In this document: positions 24,556 to 34,028 of the stretch, one piece after another
Position numbering within the stretch: position 1 is the first letter of the stretch
Layout of the letters: each line of letters begins with the position of its first letter
Origin: Ruminococcus flavefaciens
GTDB taxonomy: Bacteria > Bacillota > Clostridia > Oscillospirales > Ruminococcaceae
DNA: 34,542 nt
Reading direction: 5' to 3'
NCBI GenBank assembly: GCA_902762855.1
Contig: CACWPR010000017.1
Location: 1 to 34,542, forward strand
Notes under the pieces: model-generated
Database searches by the model: none
The model's input: only the letters and a program-made list of their open reading frames with translations
Told to the model about the DNA's origin: nothing
Program-made: the position numbers and the translations under genes

Positions 24556-24725
24556 TGAAAAAGTTCGTATCCTATGAAAAAATGAGCAAAAAGGAACAGA
24601 AAAAAATCAATGATGCTCAGCGCCGGAGCTGGAACGGCCTTGACCCGGTCACCCGTGTGGTCCCGGACGAAAAAAAGGCCTATAAACGCAGACCTAAGCA
24701 TCGAAGCTCCCTTTATGAAGAATGA
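24555..24725 (+). CDS. Small basic protein coupled to rtcB
   Basis: A 56-residue protein whose ATG overlaps the last base of the rtcB stop (TAATG). It starts MKKFVSYEKMSKKEQKKIND and continues AQRRSWNGLDPVTRVVPDEK, then a basic tail KAYKRRPKHRSSLYEE. About a third of residues are Lys/Arg. GGTGAGG precedes the start. The coupling and charge suggest an RNA-binding accessory of RtcB, but I do not know a characterised family; it ends just before a terminator. Confidence 0.75.
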   Translation: MKKFVSYEKMSKKEQKKINDAQRRSWNGLDPVTRVVPDEKKAYKRRPKHRSSLYEE

Positions 24726-24728
24726 AGA

Positions 24729-24754
24729 ACAGCCCTCGTATGAGGGCTGTTTTA
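24729..24754. terminator. Bidirectional terminator between rtcB operon and minus operon
   Basis: ACAGCCCTC/GAGGGCTGT, a perfect 9-bp stem (24729-24737 with 24742-24750), GTAT loop, TTTT on + and a weaker tract on -. It separates convergent transcripts. Confidence 0.88.
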
Positions 24755-25324
24755 GTTTATCGTTATGAACCTGTTATAGAGCTTTTCGGGGAGGAAGCTC
24801 CTGTAGAGTGCAGAATAATATTCACGGATCTCTTCTTGTGTGTGTTCACGTTGAAGGCTTAGCTCTAATATCATGTAATTGACTCCGAAAACTGAGGCGC
24901 TGACGCCGGTATCAATGAAGCTGCTGCGGTGATAGAATGCTATCCGCCGTTCTCTGGTATCTTTTTCTTCTCCGGACGTATCTTCCGGACTTTCTGTCTC
25001 GCAAAGCAGCACCTCAGCGTCACTGAGTTCACTGCGGAGCAGCTTCAAAAAAACTGTTCCTATCCCCTGGGACCTGAACTCTTTTACTGTTGCAAAGTAA
25101 TCGAGCAGACAGTACTTCCGGCTGTTTTCTTCGATATACGCAATACAGGCATATCCGCAGAGCTGCTCCCCATTGGATATACCATAGCAGATGTACTGCT
25201 CCCGGTCAAGTGAGGACATTATCATTGAAAGGGGTTTCAGCTCATCTTTTGGAAAATCCTCTTTCATATATCTGTTGTAGACATCAGTTATCTCAGCTCT
25301 TGAAAGTATTTTGCACTGGTACAT
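24752..25324 (-). CDS. GNAT-family N-acetyltransferase
   Basis: A 190-residue acetyltransferase of unknown substrate. Motif A is FATVKEFRSQGIGTVFLKLL (about 78-97; R-S-Q-G-I-G). Preceding strands are ICYGISNGEQLCGYACIAYI and CLLDYFA, and a late strand holds RRIAFYHRSSFIDTG. The start is supported by AAGGAG 9 nt upstream on the minus strand, which lies inside the preceding gene: the two overlap by 32 bp. It is the last gene of the four-gene minus operon. Confidence 0.88.
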   Translation of the reverse strand: MYQCKILSRAEITDVYNRYMKEDFPKDELKPLSMIMSSLDREQYICYGISNGEQLCGYACIAYIEENSRKYCLLDYFATVKEFRSQGIGTVFLKLLRSELSDAEVLLCETESPEDTSGEEKDTRERRIAFYHRSSFIDTGVSASVFGVNYMILELSLQREHTQEEIREYYSALYRSFLPEKLYNRFITIN

Positions 25325-26081
25325 TGTTTTCAGCTCCTTGTTCTGTCGTATTGATCATTATATATGCCAGATTTTGTCTGCCCTTGTCTCCACGCCGGAA
25401 CGAGTAAAACTCCGGGTCGTGGCAGGTGCATTCCTCGGATACAGATATATTTTCATCCGGGATGCCTTCATTTTCAGCCTTTGAGCGTATGGCCTGTGAA
25501 AGTGAAAGATAAAGACTGTTTCCTCTGGCAATGAATATTTTTTCAAGCTCTTTTTCAGTAAATGCATGGACATATACCTCACGTACCTCTGCCCCTACCT
25601 CGTAGCAGTCAGCACATATATGAGGACCGATATATACCTGTATATCGCCTGGTACGGAGCCGAGTCCCTTCATCAGTCCAACTGCATCCTTTAAGAGAGG
25701 ACCGGCAGCCGACCTCCAGCCGCAGTGAAGGAGCCCGACAACTCCTGCATATTTATCCACAAGATATACAGGTACGCAGTCTGCGGCTATAATGCTGAGT
25801 ACCAGACCTTTTTCTGCGGTTACGAGACCGTCTGTCTTTTTAAAGGCGCTGTCCTTTATGACTCCGGAACCGCCGTTTTCACTGCTGACTACTGCGGCCT
25901 TGCCGCCGCCTGCCTGGTACGGCTGTACAATGTGTGAAACAGGTGTGCGGAGCCTTTCACTGAGTGACTTATAATCCGGAGCCGGCGGGTCTGTTGGCTC
26001 ATTTCTCGTCCATATGCCTTCGCTCCCGGAGGTGAATCCTCCATATGCAAAGCCGCTGTTTATTATAGTTACGTCCTTCAT
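25293..26081 (-). CDS. PgeF/YfiH-family (laccase-domain) protein lacking one metal ligand
   Basis: Family members include purine nucleoside phosphorylases/adenosine deaminases and the peptidoglycan editing factor PgeF. The 262-residue protein has AADCVPVYLVD with Cys102, LLHCGWRSAAGPLL with His119, GPHICADCYEVG (152-163) and the end CTCHDPEFYSFRRGDKGRQN. The first metal ligand, a histidine in the N-terminal QxH motif, is missing: IVQPYQAGGGKAAVV has Gly58 where the His should be. Either the metal site is altered or the protein has another role. It begins immediately after the phosphatase stop. Confidence 0.88.
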   Translation of the reverse strand: MKDVTIINSGFAYGGFTSGSEGIWTRNEPTDPPAPDYKSLSERLRTPVSHIVQPYQAGGGKAAVVSSENGGSGVIKDSAFKKTDGLVTAEKGLVLSIIAADCVPVYLVDKYAGVVGLLHCGWRSAAGPLLKDAVGLMKGLGSVPGDIQVYIGPHICADCYEVGAEVREVYVHAFTEKELEKIFIARGNSLYLSLSQAIRSKAENEGIPDENISVSEECTCHDPEFYSFRRGDKGRQNLAYIMINTTEQGAENNVPVQNTFKS

Positions 26082-26537
26082 TTACTGCTCTGTAAGCTGC
26101 CGCAGAAGTCCAATGCAGCCCTCTTCGATGTCAGCGTAGGCTTTTCCGAAATCCCGGCTGTACCAAGGGTCTGAAACATCATCGCTGCGGCCTGCAAAGG
26201 TCAGCAGCTTGTATATCTTAACCTCAGGGTCACTGCCGAAGATACGGTTCATATTTCGGATATTTGCAGTATCCATCCCTATAAAAATATCGAACTTGTC
26301 ATAGTCTGACTTCCTGAGCTGGACTGCTGTTTTTCCTGCACAGCCGATGCCGTGTCTGGCAAGCTCTGAACGTGCGGGGGGATATACCGGATTTCCGAGC
26401 TCTTCTGTACTCGTTGCACTGGATGCGATATGAAAACGGTCAGACATACCTGCATCTGCTACCAGTTTTTTCATTATGAATTCTGCCATTGGCGAGCGGC
26501 AGATATTGCCGTGGCAGACGAACATGATTTTTTTCAT
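26082..26537 (-). CDS. Low-molecular-weight protein-tyrosine phosphatase
   Basis: A 151-residue cytosolic phosphatase. The P-loop FVCHGNICRSPMAE holds nucleophile Cys8 and Arg14 (C-x5-R), and the general acid Asp123 is in VSDPWYSRDF. Length and motif spacing are complete. Related bacterial enzymes act on protein tyrosine or arginine phosphate; the residue after the first glycine-asparagine (Ile) leaves the choice open. Its start overlaps the carbonic anhydrase stop by 4 nt. Confidence 0.93.
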   Translation of the reverse strand: MKKIMFVCHGNICRSPMAEFIMKKLVADAGMSDRFHIASSATSTEELGNPVYPPARSELARHGIGCAGKTAVQLRKSDYDKFDIFIGMDTANIRNMNRIFGSDPEVKIYKLLTFAGRSDDVSDPWYSRDFGKAYADIEEGCIGLLRQLTEQ

Positions 26538-27103
26538 AGAAACTCCACCCTTCCGCTTTCGAGATGATATATAGCTCCGAGGACTTTCAGGCCGTACTCC
26601 TTCTCGTATTTCTGTATCTGGAGGCTGTGTTCTATCATCTCGCAGCTATGCTGTACATTCAGACAGCAGGCTCTGACTTCATTTTTTTCGCTGCCTATTG
26701 CCTTTAGTATCTCATCTGTAATATACTTGATATAGCCGTCAGGTTCATGATTCATAGCGGCATCTACTGCACCGCAGCGGTCGTGGCCGAGTACAACGAT
26801 AAGGCCTGTGCCAAGATGCTCTGCGGCATATTCTATGCTTCCGAGCTGGTGGGAGTCGATGACGTTTCCGGCAACTCTTATAACGAACAGGTCTCCGATA
26901 CCTGCTGAAAAGATGAGCTCCGGGACTACCCGTGAGTCCGAGCAGGTTATGATTATGGCATAAGGCTGCTGACCGCTGCTGCTGAACCTCAGCAGAGTAT
27001 CCGGGGAGACATCAGTGGTCAGTTCCTTTGACTTTATATATTGCTGATTTCCGGCGATGAGCTTCTGTATGGCTTCATCGGCAGTGACTCTGTATGATTC
27101 CAT
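26534..27103 (-). CDS. Beta-class carbonic anhydrase
   Basis: Zinc enzyme interconverting CO2 and bicarbonate. The 189-residue protein has the zinc/active-site residues Cys54, Asp56 and Arg58 in IITCSDSRVVPE, then IRVAGNVID, and His107/Cys110 in VVLGHDRCGAV. All canonical ligands are present. GAGGTGAT precedes the ATG on the minus strand. It is the first gene of the minus operon and supplies bicarbonate for carboxylations; regulation is not visible beyond the promoter. Confidence 0.94.
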   Translation of the reverse strand: MESYRVTADEAIQKLIAGNQQYIKSKELTTDVSPDTLLRFSSSGQQPYAIIITCSDSRVVPELIFSAGIGDLFVIRVAGNVIDSHQLGSIEYAAEHLGTGLIVVLGHDRCGAVDAAMNHEPDGYIKYITDEILKAIGSEKNEVRACCLNVQHSCEMIEHSLQIQKYEKEYGLKVLGAIYHLESGRVEFL

Positions 27104-27121
27104 TTATATCACCTCATAACT

Positions 27122-27150
27122 ATTATATCATTTTGATCCGGCCTTGTAAA
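27122..27150 (-). promoter_or_regulatory. Promoter of the carbonic anhydrase operon
   Basis: On the minus strand TTTACA (+ 27145-27150) and TATAAT (+ 27122-27127) are separated by 17 bp, and the start codon follows about 18 bp after the -10 box, giving a very short leader. Confidence 0.75.
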
Positions 27151-27218
27151 TGGTTTCAATGGAAGTTACGGAGCAGCTCTGCTTTTTTGACTCTCAGGTG
27201 TTGTAAACAACGGTACAA

Positions 27219-27463
27219 TGTGATATAATGAATGCATAAGCATTCATTATAACTGATTTAAATGCCCTCGCAGATACGCAAATCAAAGATCTGCTCCCTG
27301 CGGATCGGGCGATCATATCACATCGCTTCGCTTATGTGATATGATGAATGCATAAGCATTCATTATAACTGATTTAAATGCCCTCGCAGATATGCAAATC
27401 AAAGATCTGCTCCCTGCGGATCGGGCAATCATATCACATCGCTTCGCTTATGTGATATGATGT
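27219..27463. repeat. Tandem 116-bp palindrome-rich repeat, two copies plus a partial third
   Basis: Unit 1 is 27219-27334, unit 2 is 27335-27450, and a truncated third begins at 27451. The units differ at only three positions I could find. Each carries two hairpins: ATAATGAATGC/GCATTCATTAT with an ATAA loop (11-bp stem in unit 1), and ATCATATCACAT/ATGTGATATGAT (12-bp stem, 10-nt loop), the latter spanning the unit junction. No ORF or ribosome site was seen. It fills most of the 436-bp gap between divergent genes. It is probably a dispersed non-coding repeat family of the genome, with unknown role. Confidence 0.9.
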
Positions 27464-27475
27464 ATATTAATAAAA

Positions 27476-27520
27476 ACAGCCGCTGTATGTTTTTTTGAAC
27501 ATATCATCTGAGCCGGCTGT
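27476..27520 (+). promoter_or_regulatory. Hairpin leader before the 27540 gene
   Basis: ACAGCCG (27476-27482) pairs with CGGCTGT (27514-27520), enclosing an inner TATGTT/AACATA stem. There is a T tract in the loop rather than after the stem, so it is not a simple terminator. A clear promoter for the following gene was not found. Confidence 0.4.
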
Positions 27521-27539
27521 GATAAAATAGGAGAGCATC

Positions 27540-28304
27540 ATGGCATTAGAAAATGGAGAATGGATAATGCGTGGACTTGCATGGGATGACCCATACAGGA
27601 TACGCAGTCCGAAAGAGCTTGTAAATTGGATAAATGAGGTGGGTTTCCTGCCGTTGTTCGCTAACGGAGTAAAGGGATTTTCTGCCGAGGAACACGTTTC
27701 TCCGGACTACTGGTGGAGCGGTGACCGGGAGCAGGACCCCTGGGAATGGAGAGAACAAATTGCGTCAGACCGGGAGGTCGCATACGGAAAGTTTTTCGGC
27801 GGAAAGGCCGGGTTCATCAGTGCTGAGTGGCTGCCGTATTTTGCCAATTTCAGACGTGACGGCTACGACTTTGACTCCGCATGGGAGGACAGCCGTGTCA
27901 ACCACCGTGAAAAGCTCATTATGGATGTCCTGACTGACAAAGACAGTGAAGGAGATATTGTCTGGACAGATAAGGATATACTCTCTACCGAGCTGAAACA
28001 GCTTGCTGGTTTTGGCAAGGGCGGCGAGAAGAACTTCCCGGGCATCACGACTGACCTTATGATGAAAACATACCTTGTTACTGCCGGTTTCCGCCGGCGT
28101 AGGAATAAGAAAGGCGCAGAGTACGGCATGGCAGTTTCAATACTGCTTCCGCCGGAGACTGTCTGGGGATACGACAGAGTAACATCCGCTTACAGTGAAC
28201 AGCCCAAGGATTCCTGGAAGCGGATAATTGACAGAGTAAAGGAGCTTTATCCCGATGCGGATGACTCCGAGATATTCAGGCTTATCGGAAAAGAGCCTGA
28301 ATGA
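27540..28304 (+). CDS. Unassigned protein, possibly AlkZ-related
   Basis: A 254-residue soluble protein with no motif that fixes a function. It is rich in tryptophan and aromatic residues in the first half: AWDDPYRIRSPKELVNWINE (14-33), VSPDYWWSGDREQDPWEWRE (53-72), YGKFFGGKAGFISAEWLPYF. The second half has AGFGKGGEKNFPGITTDLMM and FRRRRNKKGAEYGMAVSILL, and ends in a short acidic helix. I have a weak impression of proteins labelled AlkZ-related (winged-helix DNA glycosylase-like), which I cannot confirm. AGGAGAG lies before the ATG. A UPF0178 gene follows 35 bp downstream. Confidence 0.8.
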   Translation: MALENGEWIMRGLAWDDPYRIRSPKELVNWINEVGFLPLFANGVKGFSAEEHVSPDYWWSGDREQDPWEWREQIASDREVAYGKFFGGKAGFISAEWLPYFANFRRDGYDFDSAWEDSRVNHREKLIMDVLTDKDSEGDIVWTDKDILSTELKQLAGFGKGGEKNFPGITTDLMMKTYLVTAGFRRRRNKKGAEYGMAVSILLPPETVWGYDRVTSAYSEQPKDSWKRIIDRVKELYPDADDSEIFRLIGKEPE

Positions 28305-28339
28305 TATGAATACATATCCGGAACGAGAGATGATAGAAA

Positions 28340-28783
28340 ATGAATATCCTGATAGACGCTGACGGCTGTCCTGTTGTGGGAATAACGGTCAGGACTGCCG
28401 CCAATTACGGCTTGAAATGCACGATAATATGTGATACTGCACACTCCATACACCGGGAAGGTGCGGAGACCATAACTGTTGACAAGGGTGCGGACAGCGC
28501 AGACTTCCGGCTCGTTAATCTTGTCAGGACAGGGGACATTGTGGTGACCCAGGACTACGGACTGGCTGCCATGTGTCTGAGCAGGAGAGCAGCAGTAATT
28601 GACCAGAACGGCAGAAGATACACTGAGGAAAATATATCCGGACTGCTGGAGTTCCGTGCAGTTTCGGCAAAAATAAGGCGCAGCGGCGGACGTACAAAGG
28701 GACTTGCAAAGCGCACTCCGCAGCAGGATAAGGATTTTGAGAAAGCTCTGAAAAAACTCATAGAGTCAGATGAAGTATCCTGA
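28340..28783 (+). CDS. UPF0178 (YaiI/YqxD, DUF188) protein
   Basis: Small PIN-like-domain protein of unknown biochemical role. The 147 residues show the family signature in order: ILIDADGCPVVG (3-14), TVDKGADSADFRLVNLVRTGD (about 46-66), VVTQDYGLAAMCL, and the C-terminal RRSGGRTKGLAKRTPQQDKDF. The clustered aspartates suggest a metal-dependent nuclease-like site. Length is normal for the family. Probably co-transcribed with the gene upstream. Confidence 0.92.
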   Translation: MNILIDADGCPVVGITVRTAANYGLKCTIICDTAHSIHREGAETITVDKGADSADFRLVNLVRTGDIVVTQDYGLAAMCLSRRAAVIDQNGRRYTEENISGLLEFRAVSAKIRRSGGRTKGLAKRTPQQDKDFEKALKKLIESDEVS

Positions 28784-28811
28784 CTTGCTGTGATAGTATA
28801 TAAGTGAAATA

Positions 28812-28841
28812 AAAAGCAGCCTCTTGAATAGGGCTGCTTTT
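28812..28841. terminator. Bidirectional terminator
   Basis: AAAAGCAGCC/GGCTGCTTTT, a 10-bp stem (28812-28821 with 28832-28841) with a 10-nt loop and A/T tracts on both sides. It lies between the convergent UPF0178 and lipoprotein genes. Confidence 0.85.
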
Positions 28842-28854
28842 CTCATATAAACAT

Positions 28855-29505
28855 TTATTCAGGGGACACTTCTTCCGAAGGACCGGTCTCTTCTTCCTCT
28901 TCTGCCGGACTGACTGTCAGTGAGCTGAGTATTTTCTGAGCTTCCTGGCTGTCGAAGCTGAATCCTGCACAGGAAACACGCAGGAACCTTCCGCCGGACT
29001 GGCCGTAAAGCTCAAATCCTCCGCCAAAGTCATTGCCGTACTGGAAACCGTTCCACTCGATGCCGTTCAGCACAGTCGAAGGCAGGTCGAACTGTTCATT
29101 GGTGTATGTCTTTTTGTTGTACTCGTACTGACTTTTCTGAGTATCTTCCTTCTCGTTCTTGAACTCAAAATAGTAGAAATCGGATTCCATTACCTTACAT
29201 GTGTCCGGGTCTTCCTCATCTATGAAGTTTCCGCCCCTGAGAGTCCAGTCATCCGGTACCAGTACAGTGAATATTCCCCAGGTCTGCTGTGTACCTGTTA
29301 GCTCTTTGGGAGCTTCTGTTTCAGCTTCGGTGGGTTCCTCTGTTACTATGGCAGTTGTAGTTTGCGGCTTTTTCTTCTCACTTGATGATGCCTGGGAACT
29401 GCTCTTGTTTGAGCCGGAGGATCTGTTACCGCAGGCGGAAAAAGTCAGAGCTATTGATACAGCCATTAGGACTGCTGATGTTTTTGTGATAATGCGGCTT
29501 TTCAT
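28855..29505 (-). CDS. Lipoprotein of unknown function
   Basis: A 216-residue predicted lipoprotein. Signal peptide with lipobox TFSAC (Cys25), then a Ser/Lys/Thr-rich linker to about residue 68 and a globular domain beginning TGTQQTWGIFTVLVPDDWTL, which has the look of a domain often found in small Gram-positive lipoproteins (strand-rich, aromatic). It ends in an acidic tail EEEEETGPSEE. GGAGGT is 8 nt before the start. It lies 15 bp after the leucine-rich-repeat gene and is probably co-transcribed. Confidence 0.85.
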   Translation of the reverse strand: MKSRIITKTSAVLMAVSIALTFSACGNRSSGSNKSSSQASSSEKKKPQTTTAIVTEEPTEAETEAPKELTGTQQTWGIFTVLVPDDWTLRGGNFIDEEDPDTCKVMESDFYYFEFKNEKEDTQKSQYEYNKKTYTNEQFDLPSTVLNGIEWNGFQYGNDFGGGFELYGQSGGRFLRVSCAGFSFDSQEAQKILSSLTVSPAEEEEETGPSEEVSPE

Positions 29506-29520
29506 TTCAGGACCTCCGTA

Positions 29521-30018
29521 TCATGTATTAAGTTTCTTATCCTTGAATGCATCGGGACTTATCTCCACACCGTCGCCGTGAACTAACTCTGTAAGCCTGT
29601 CACAGCCTGCAAATGCCCATGCGTATATCTTCTTCAATCCTGCACCGCAGACTACACGTCTGAGGTCACGGCACTCCTTGAATGCAAAGGGAGGCAGAGA
29701 AACTAACTTGTCCGGCAGAACTATCTCCTCTATACCGCACCGGCAGAAGGTGTATCCCCAAAGATACCTCAGCTCTGAGGAGAGTCTGATGTGTTTAAGG
29801 CCATAGCAGCCTTCAAATATAAATTCTCCCATGTCGGTGACAGTATCAGGTACGGTAACTGAAACTATCTCGCTGTGTCCGGTGAACACTTTATCGCTGA
29901 TAACTGTTACTCTGGTACCTCCGTAATTATCCGGGATAATGACCTCCGGCTCGTCGCCTTCATATCCGACTATGCTGCATGTGTGGTCCTCCACCTGTCC
30001 GAACAAGAAATCCTGCAT
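29521..30018 (-). CDS. Leucine-rich-repeat (BspA/LRR_5-type) protein
   Basis: A 165-residue protein with no signal peptide. After a short head (IVGYEGDEPEVIIPDNYGG) it has about five repeats of the BspA type, each giving a pattern like VFTGHSEIVSVTVPDTV, IFEGCYGLKHIRLSSEL, TFCRCGIEEIVLPDKL, AFKECRDLRRVVCGAGL, AFAGCDRLTELVHGDG. Such domains act in protein binding; the short length suggests a cytosolic or adaptor protein. AAAGGAGGT precedes the ATG. A strong promoter and a palindromic leader lie upstream. Confidence 0.88.
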   Translation of the reverse strand: MQDFLFGQVEDHTCSIVGYEGDEPEVIIPDNYGGTRVTVISDKVFTGHSEIVSVTVPDTVTDMGEFIFEGCYGLKHIRLSSELRYLWGYTFCRCGIEEIVLPDKLVSLPPFAFKECRDLRRVVCGAGLKKIYAWAFAGCDRLTELVHGDGVEISPDAFKDKKLNT

Positions 30019-30032
30019 AGTGACCTCCTTTT

Positions 30033-30080
30033 AGGCAACACCGCACAAAGACCGCCTGACGTCTTTGTACGGTATTGCCT
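30033..30080. repeat. Palindromic element in the LRR gene leader
   Basis: A 20-bp imperfect stem (30033-30052 with 30061-30080, 18 pairs) around an 8-nt loop. It lies 2 nt upstream of the ribosome site of the minus-strand gene, so it could affect translation. The form is typical of dispersed REP/MITE-like elements. Confidence 0.7.
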
Positions 30081-30093
30081 TTAATATTTATTG

Positions 30094-30112
30094 CTGACAT
30101 TGCCAATGTCAG
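30094..30112. promoter_or_regulatory. Short perfect palindrome in the LRR leader
   Basis: CTGACATTG and CAATGTCAG (30094-30102 and 30104-30112) are perfectly complementary around one base. It is 12 bp from the larger palindrome and inside the 5' leader; role unknown. Confidence 0.45.
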
Positions 30113-30133
30113 AGTATGCTGTATTTGAGTATA

Positions 30134-30162
30134 ATTATATACTATCAGTTCCATTGTGTCAA
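30134..30162 (-). promoter_or_regulatory. Promoter of the LRR-lipoprotein unit
   Basis: On the minus strand TTGACA (+ 30157-30162) and TATAAT (+ 30134-30139) with a 17-bp spacer, a consensus sigma-70/A promoter. Confidence 0.85.
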
Positions 30163-30198
30163 GTAGTGAGCGTATATTAGAAAAATGATATAATGCAA

Positions 30199-30225
30199 AA
30201 TGCTCAGGAATGTTTCCTGAGCATT
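30199..30225 (-). terminator. Terminator after glnN
   Basis: AATGCTCAGGAA/TTCCTGAGCATT, a perfect 12-bp stem (30199-30210 with 30214-30225) with a 3-nt loop; on the minus strand the stem runs into TTTT. It lies about 32 bp after the glnN stop. Confidence 0.82.
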
Positions 30226-30256
30226 TCGTTATTTCAAGGGGCGCTCCTGAAAGTCA

Positions 30257-32344
30257 TCAGACCCCGAAGAGCAGCTTGTCGTATGCAGGGAAGGGCCAGT
30301 ATGACTCAGCGGTGAGGGTCTCGGCCTTATCTGCGGCGCTGCGGAGCTTATCCATTGCAGGGAGGACAGTGTCTCTTATGAAATCGGCGGCGTCAACAAT
30401 GACCTCGATAGTCCTGAACTCTGCAACTGCGTCCTCAAGCTCAGAGGCAGCGGTGTCCATTTCATCGATGAGCTCTGAGAGCTCTGTTACCAGCTTTGTC
30501 TCGTACTTGCAGGCTGCCTTTGATACACTCTTCTTTACAGCCACAGCAGATGCTGTATCAGCAGCAAACTTAGCAGTTGCGGGGATTATCTCCTTGCGAG
30601 CCATATCTATCATGGTAACAGCCTCGATGTTGACGGTCTTGATATAGTTTTCCAGCATTATGTCACGGCGAGAGAATATCTCAGCTTCAGTGAAGATACC
30701 GTGAGCTGTAAGCATATCCACGTTCTTCTTGTCACAGATATGCGGCATTGCGTCTGCGGTAGTCTTCAGGTTCATGAGTCCACGCTTTTCAGCCTCAGCT
30801 ATCCATGCGTCATCGTAGCCGTTGCCGTTGAAGATTATCCTCTTGTGCTCCTTGATAGTACGCTTGATGAGCTCATGGAGTGAGGCGTTGAAGTCTGAAA
30901 CTGTCTCAAGCTCGTCTGCAAACTGCTTCAGGACCTCTGCAACTGCCGCATTGAGGTGGATGTTAGCACAGGAGATGCTGTTTGATGAGCCGAGCATACG
31001 GAATTCAAATTTATTTCCGGTGAAAGCAAATGGAGATGTTCTGTTGCGGTCAGTGGAGTCCTTGCTGAACTGAGGGAGCACGTCAACACCCAGCTTCATT
31101 TTCTCCTTTGCAGTTCCGCCGTAGGGAGTGTCTGTCTCGATAGCGTCGAGAACAGCGGTAAGCTCGTCACCGAGGAATATGGAGATAACAGCAGGGGGAG
31201 CTTCGTTTGCACCGAGACGGTGGTCATTGCCTGCGGTAGCAACGGAAAGTCTCAGCAGGTCCTGATAGTCGTCCACAGCCTTGATAACGGCTGCAAGGAA
31301 CAGCAGGAACTGAGCGTTTTCAGCAGGAGTTTCGCCGGGGGAAAGGAGGTTCTCACCCTGGTCAGTAGAAATAGACCAGTTGTTGTGCTTTCCGGAGCCG
31401 TTTACACCTGCAAAGGGCTTTTCGTGGAGCAGACAAACAAGTCCGTGGCGCTGTGCCACCTTCTGCATGACCTCCATTGTGAGCTGGTTGTGGTCAGCGG
31501 CGATATTGGTAGTATCGTAGATAGGAGCGAGCTCATGCTGTGCAGGAGCGACTTCGTTATGCTTGGTCTTAGCAGGAATGCCCAGTTTCCAGAGCTCACG
31601 GTCAAGGTCTGCCATATACTCAGCGACTCTTGGCTTGATAGAGCCAAAATAGTGGTCATCCATTTCCTGTCCCTTAGGAGGCATTGCTCCGAAGAGAGTG
31701 CGGCCTGTCATTATGAGGTCCTTGCGCTTTTTCCACATCTCACGGTCTACCAGGAAGTACTCCTGCTCAGGACCAACGGAGGTCTTTACGCTCTTTACCT
31801 TGGTGTTCCCGAAGAGCTTGAGTATACGCAGAGCCTGCTTGTTGATAGCCTCCATTGAGCGGAGGAGAGGTACCTTTTTATCGAGAGCCTCACCGGTGTA
31901 TGAGCAGAATGCAGTGGGGATGTAGAGAGTGCCGTCTTTGATGAAAGCATAGGAAGTGGGGTCCCAGGCTGTGTAGCCTCTGGCCTCGAATGTGGCACGG
32001 AGTCCGCCGGAGGGGAAGGATGAAGCGTCAGGCTCGCCTTTGACGAGCTCCTTTCCGGAGAATTCCATTATAACTCTTCCGTCAGGTGCAGGGGAGATGA
32101 AGCTGTCGTGCTTTTCGGCAGTGACACCTGTCATAGGCTGGAACCAGTGGGTGTAATGTGTAGCACCCTTTTCGATAGCCCAGTCCTTCATAGCTGCGGC
32201 TACTGCATTTGCAACTGAGATGTCAAGGGGAGTGCCCCTGTCGATAGTCCTTTTCAGGGACTTGTACACCTTCTCAGAAAGTGTAGCCTTCATTATCCTG
32301 TCGTCAAATACCATTGAACCAAAATATTCTGTTACCTTTTCCAT
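30257..32344 (-). CDS. glnN: Glutamine synthetase type III
   Basis: ATP-dependent formation of glutamine from glutamate and ammonia. I place the start at 32344 ([13 protein letters not shown]): GAGGAGG lies 8 nt before it, whereas the in-frame ATG at 32359 falls on that ribosome site. The 695-residue protein fits GSIII, larger than GSI. Motifs: [10 protein letters not shown] (about 188-197), [19 protein letters not shown] (about 258-276), [17 protein letters not shown] (about 310-326), and the GSIII-type C-terminal helical region. It follows pyrG by 11 bp, so both are probably on one mRNA; PyrG consumes the glutamine made. Confidence 0.95.
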   Translation of the reverse strand: MEKVTEYFGSMVFDDRIMKATLSEKVYKSLKRTIDRGTPLDISVANAVAAAMKDWAIEKGATHYTHWFQPMTGVTAEKHDSFISPAPDGRVIMEFSGKELVKGEPDASSFPSGGLRATFEARGYTAWDPTSYAFIKDGTLYIPTAFCSYTGEALDKKVPLLRSMEAINKQALRILKLFGNTKVKSVKTSVGPEQEYFLVDREMWKKRKDLIMTGRTLFGAMPPKGQEMDDHYFGSIKPRVAEYMADLDRELWKLGIPAKTKHNEVAPAQHELAPIYDTTNIAADHNQLTMEVMQKVAQRHGLVCLLHEKPFAGVNGSGKHNNWSISTDQGENLLSPGETPAENAQFLLFLAAVIKAVDDYQDLLRLSVATAGNDHRLGANEAPPAVISIFLGDELTAVLDAIETDTPYGGTAKEKMKLGVDVLPQFSKDSTDRNRTSPFAFTGNKFEFRMLGSSNSISCANIHLNAAVAEVLKQFADELETVSDFNASLHELIKRTIKEHKRIIFNGNGYDDAWIAEAEKRGLMNLKTTADAMPHICDKKNVDMLTAHGIFTEAEIFSRRDIMLENYIKTVNIEAVTMIDMARKEIIPATAKFAADTASAVAVKKSVSKAACKYETKLVTELSELIDEMDTAASELEDAVAEFRTIEVIVDAADFIRDTVLPAMDKLRSAADKAETLTAESYWPFPAYDKLLFGV

Positions 32345-32355
32345 AATTATCCTCC

Positions 32356-33972
<1,617 letters not shown>

Positions 33973-33981
33973 TTATGAAAA

Positions 33982-34017
33982 GATGCCGGGAGCTGTATGG
34001 GCAGCTCCCACAGCATC
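33982..34017 (-). terminator. Terminator after the Amt/P-II gene
   Basis: GATGC...GGGAGCTG on + pairs with CAGCTCCC...GCATC (33982-33995 with 34002-34017, one internal mismatch pair). On the minus strand it is followed by TTTT (+ 33978-33981 region), so transcription of the P-II gene can stop here before pyrG. Confidence 0.75.
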
Positions 34018-34028
34018 GTTCATAGCAA

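Noticed and set aside
27219..27463. CRISPR array
   Set aside because: Whole 116-bp units repeat with no unique spacers.
31220..31858. 212-codon + strand frame opposite glnN
   Set aside because: Shadow of a highly conserved gene; no ribosome site.
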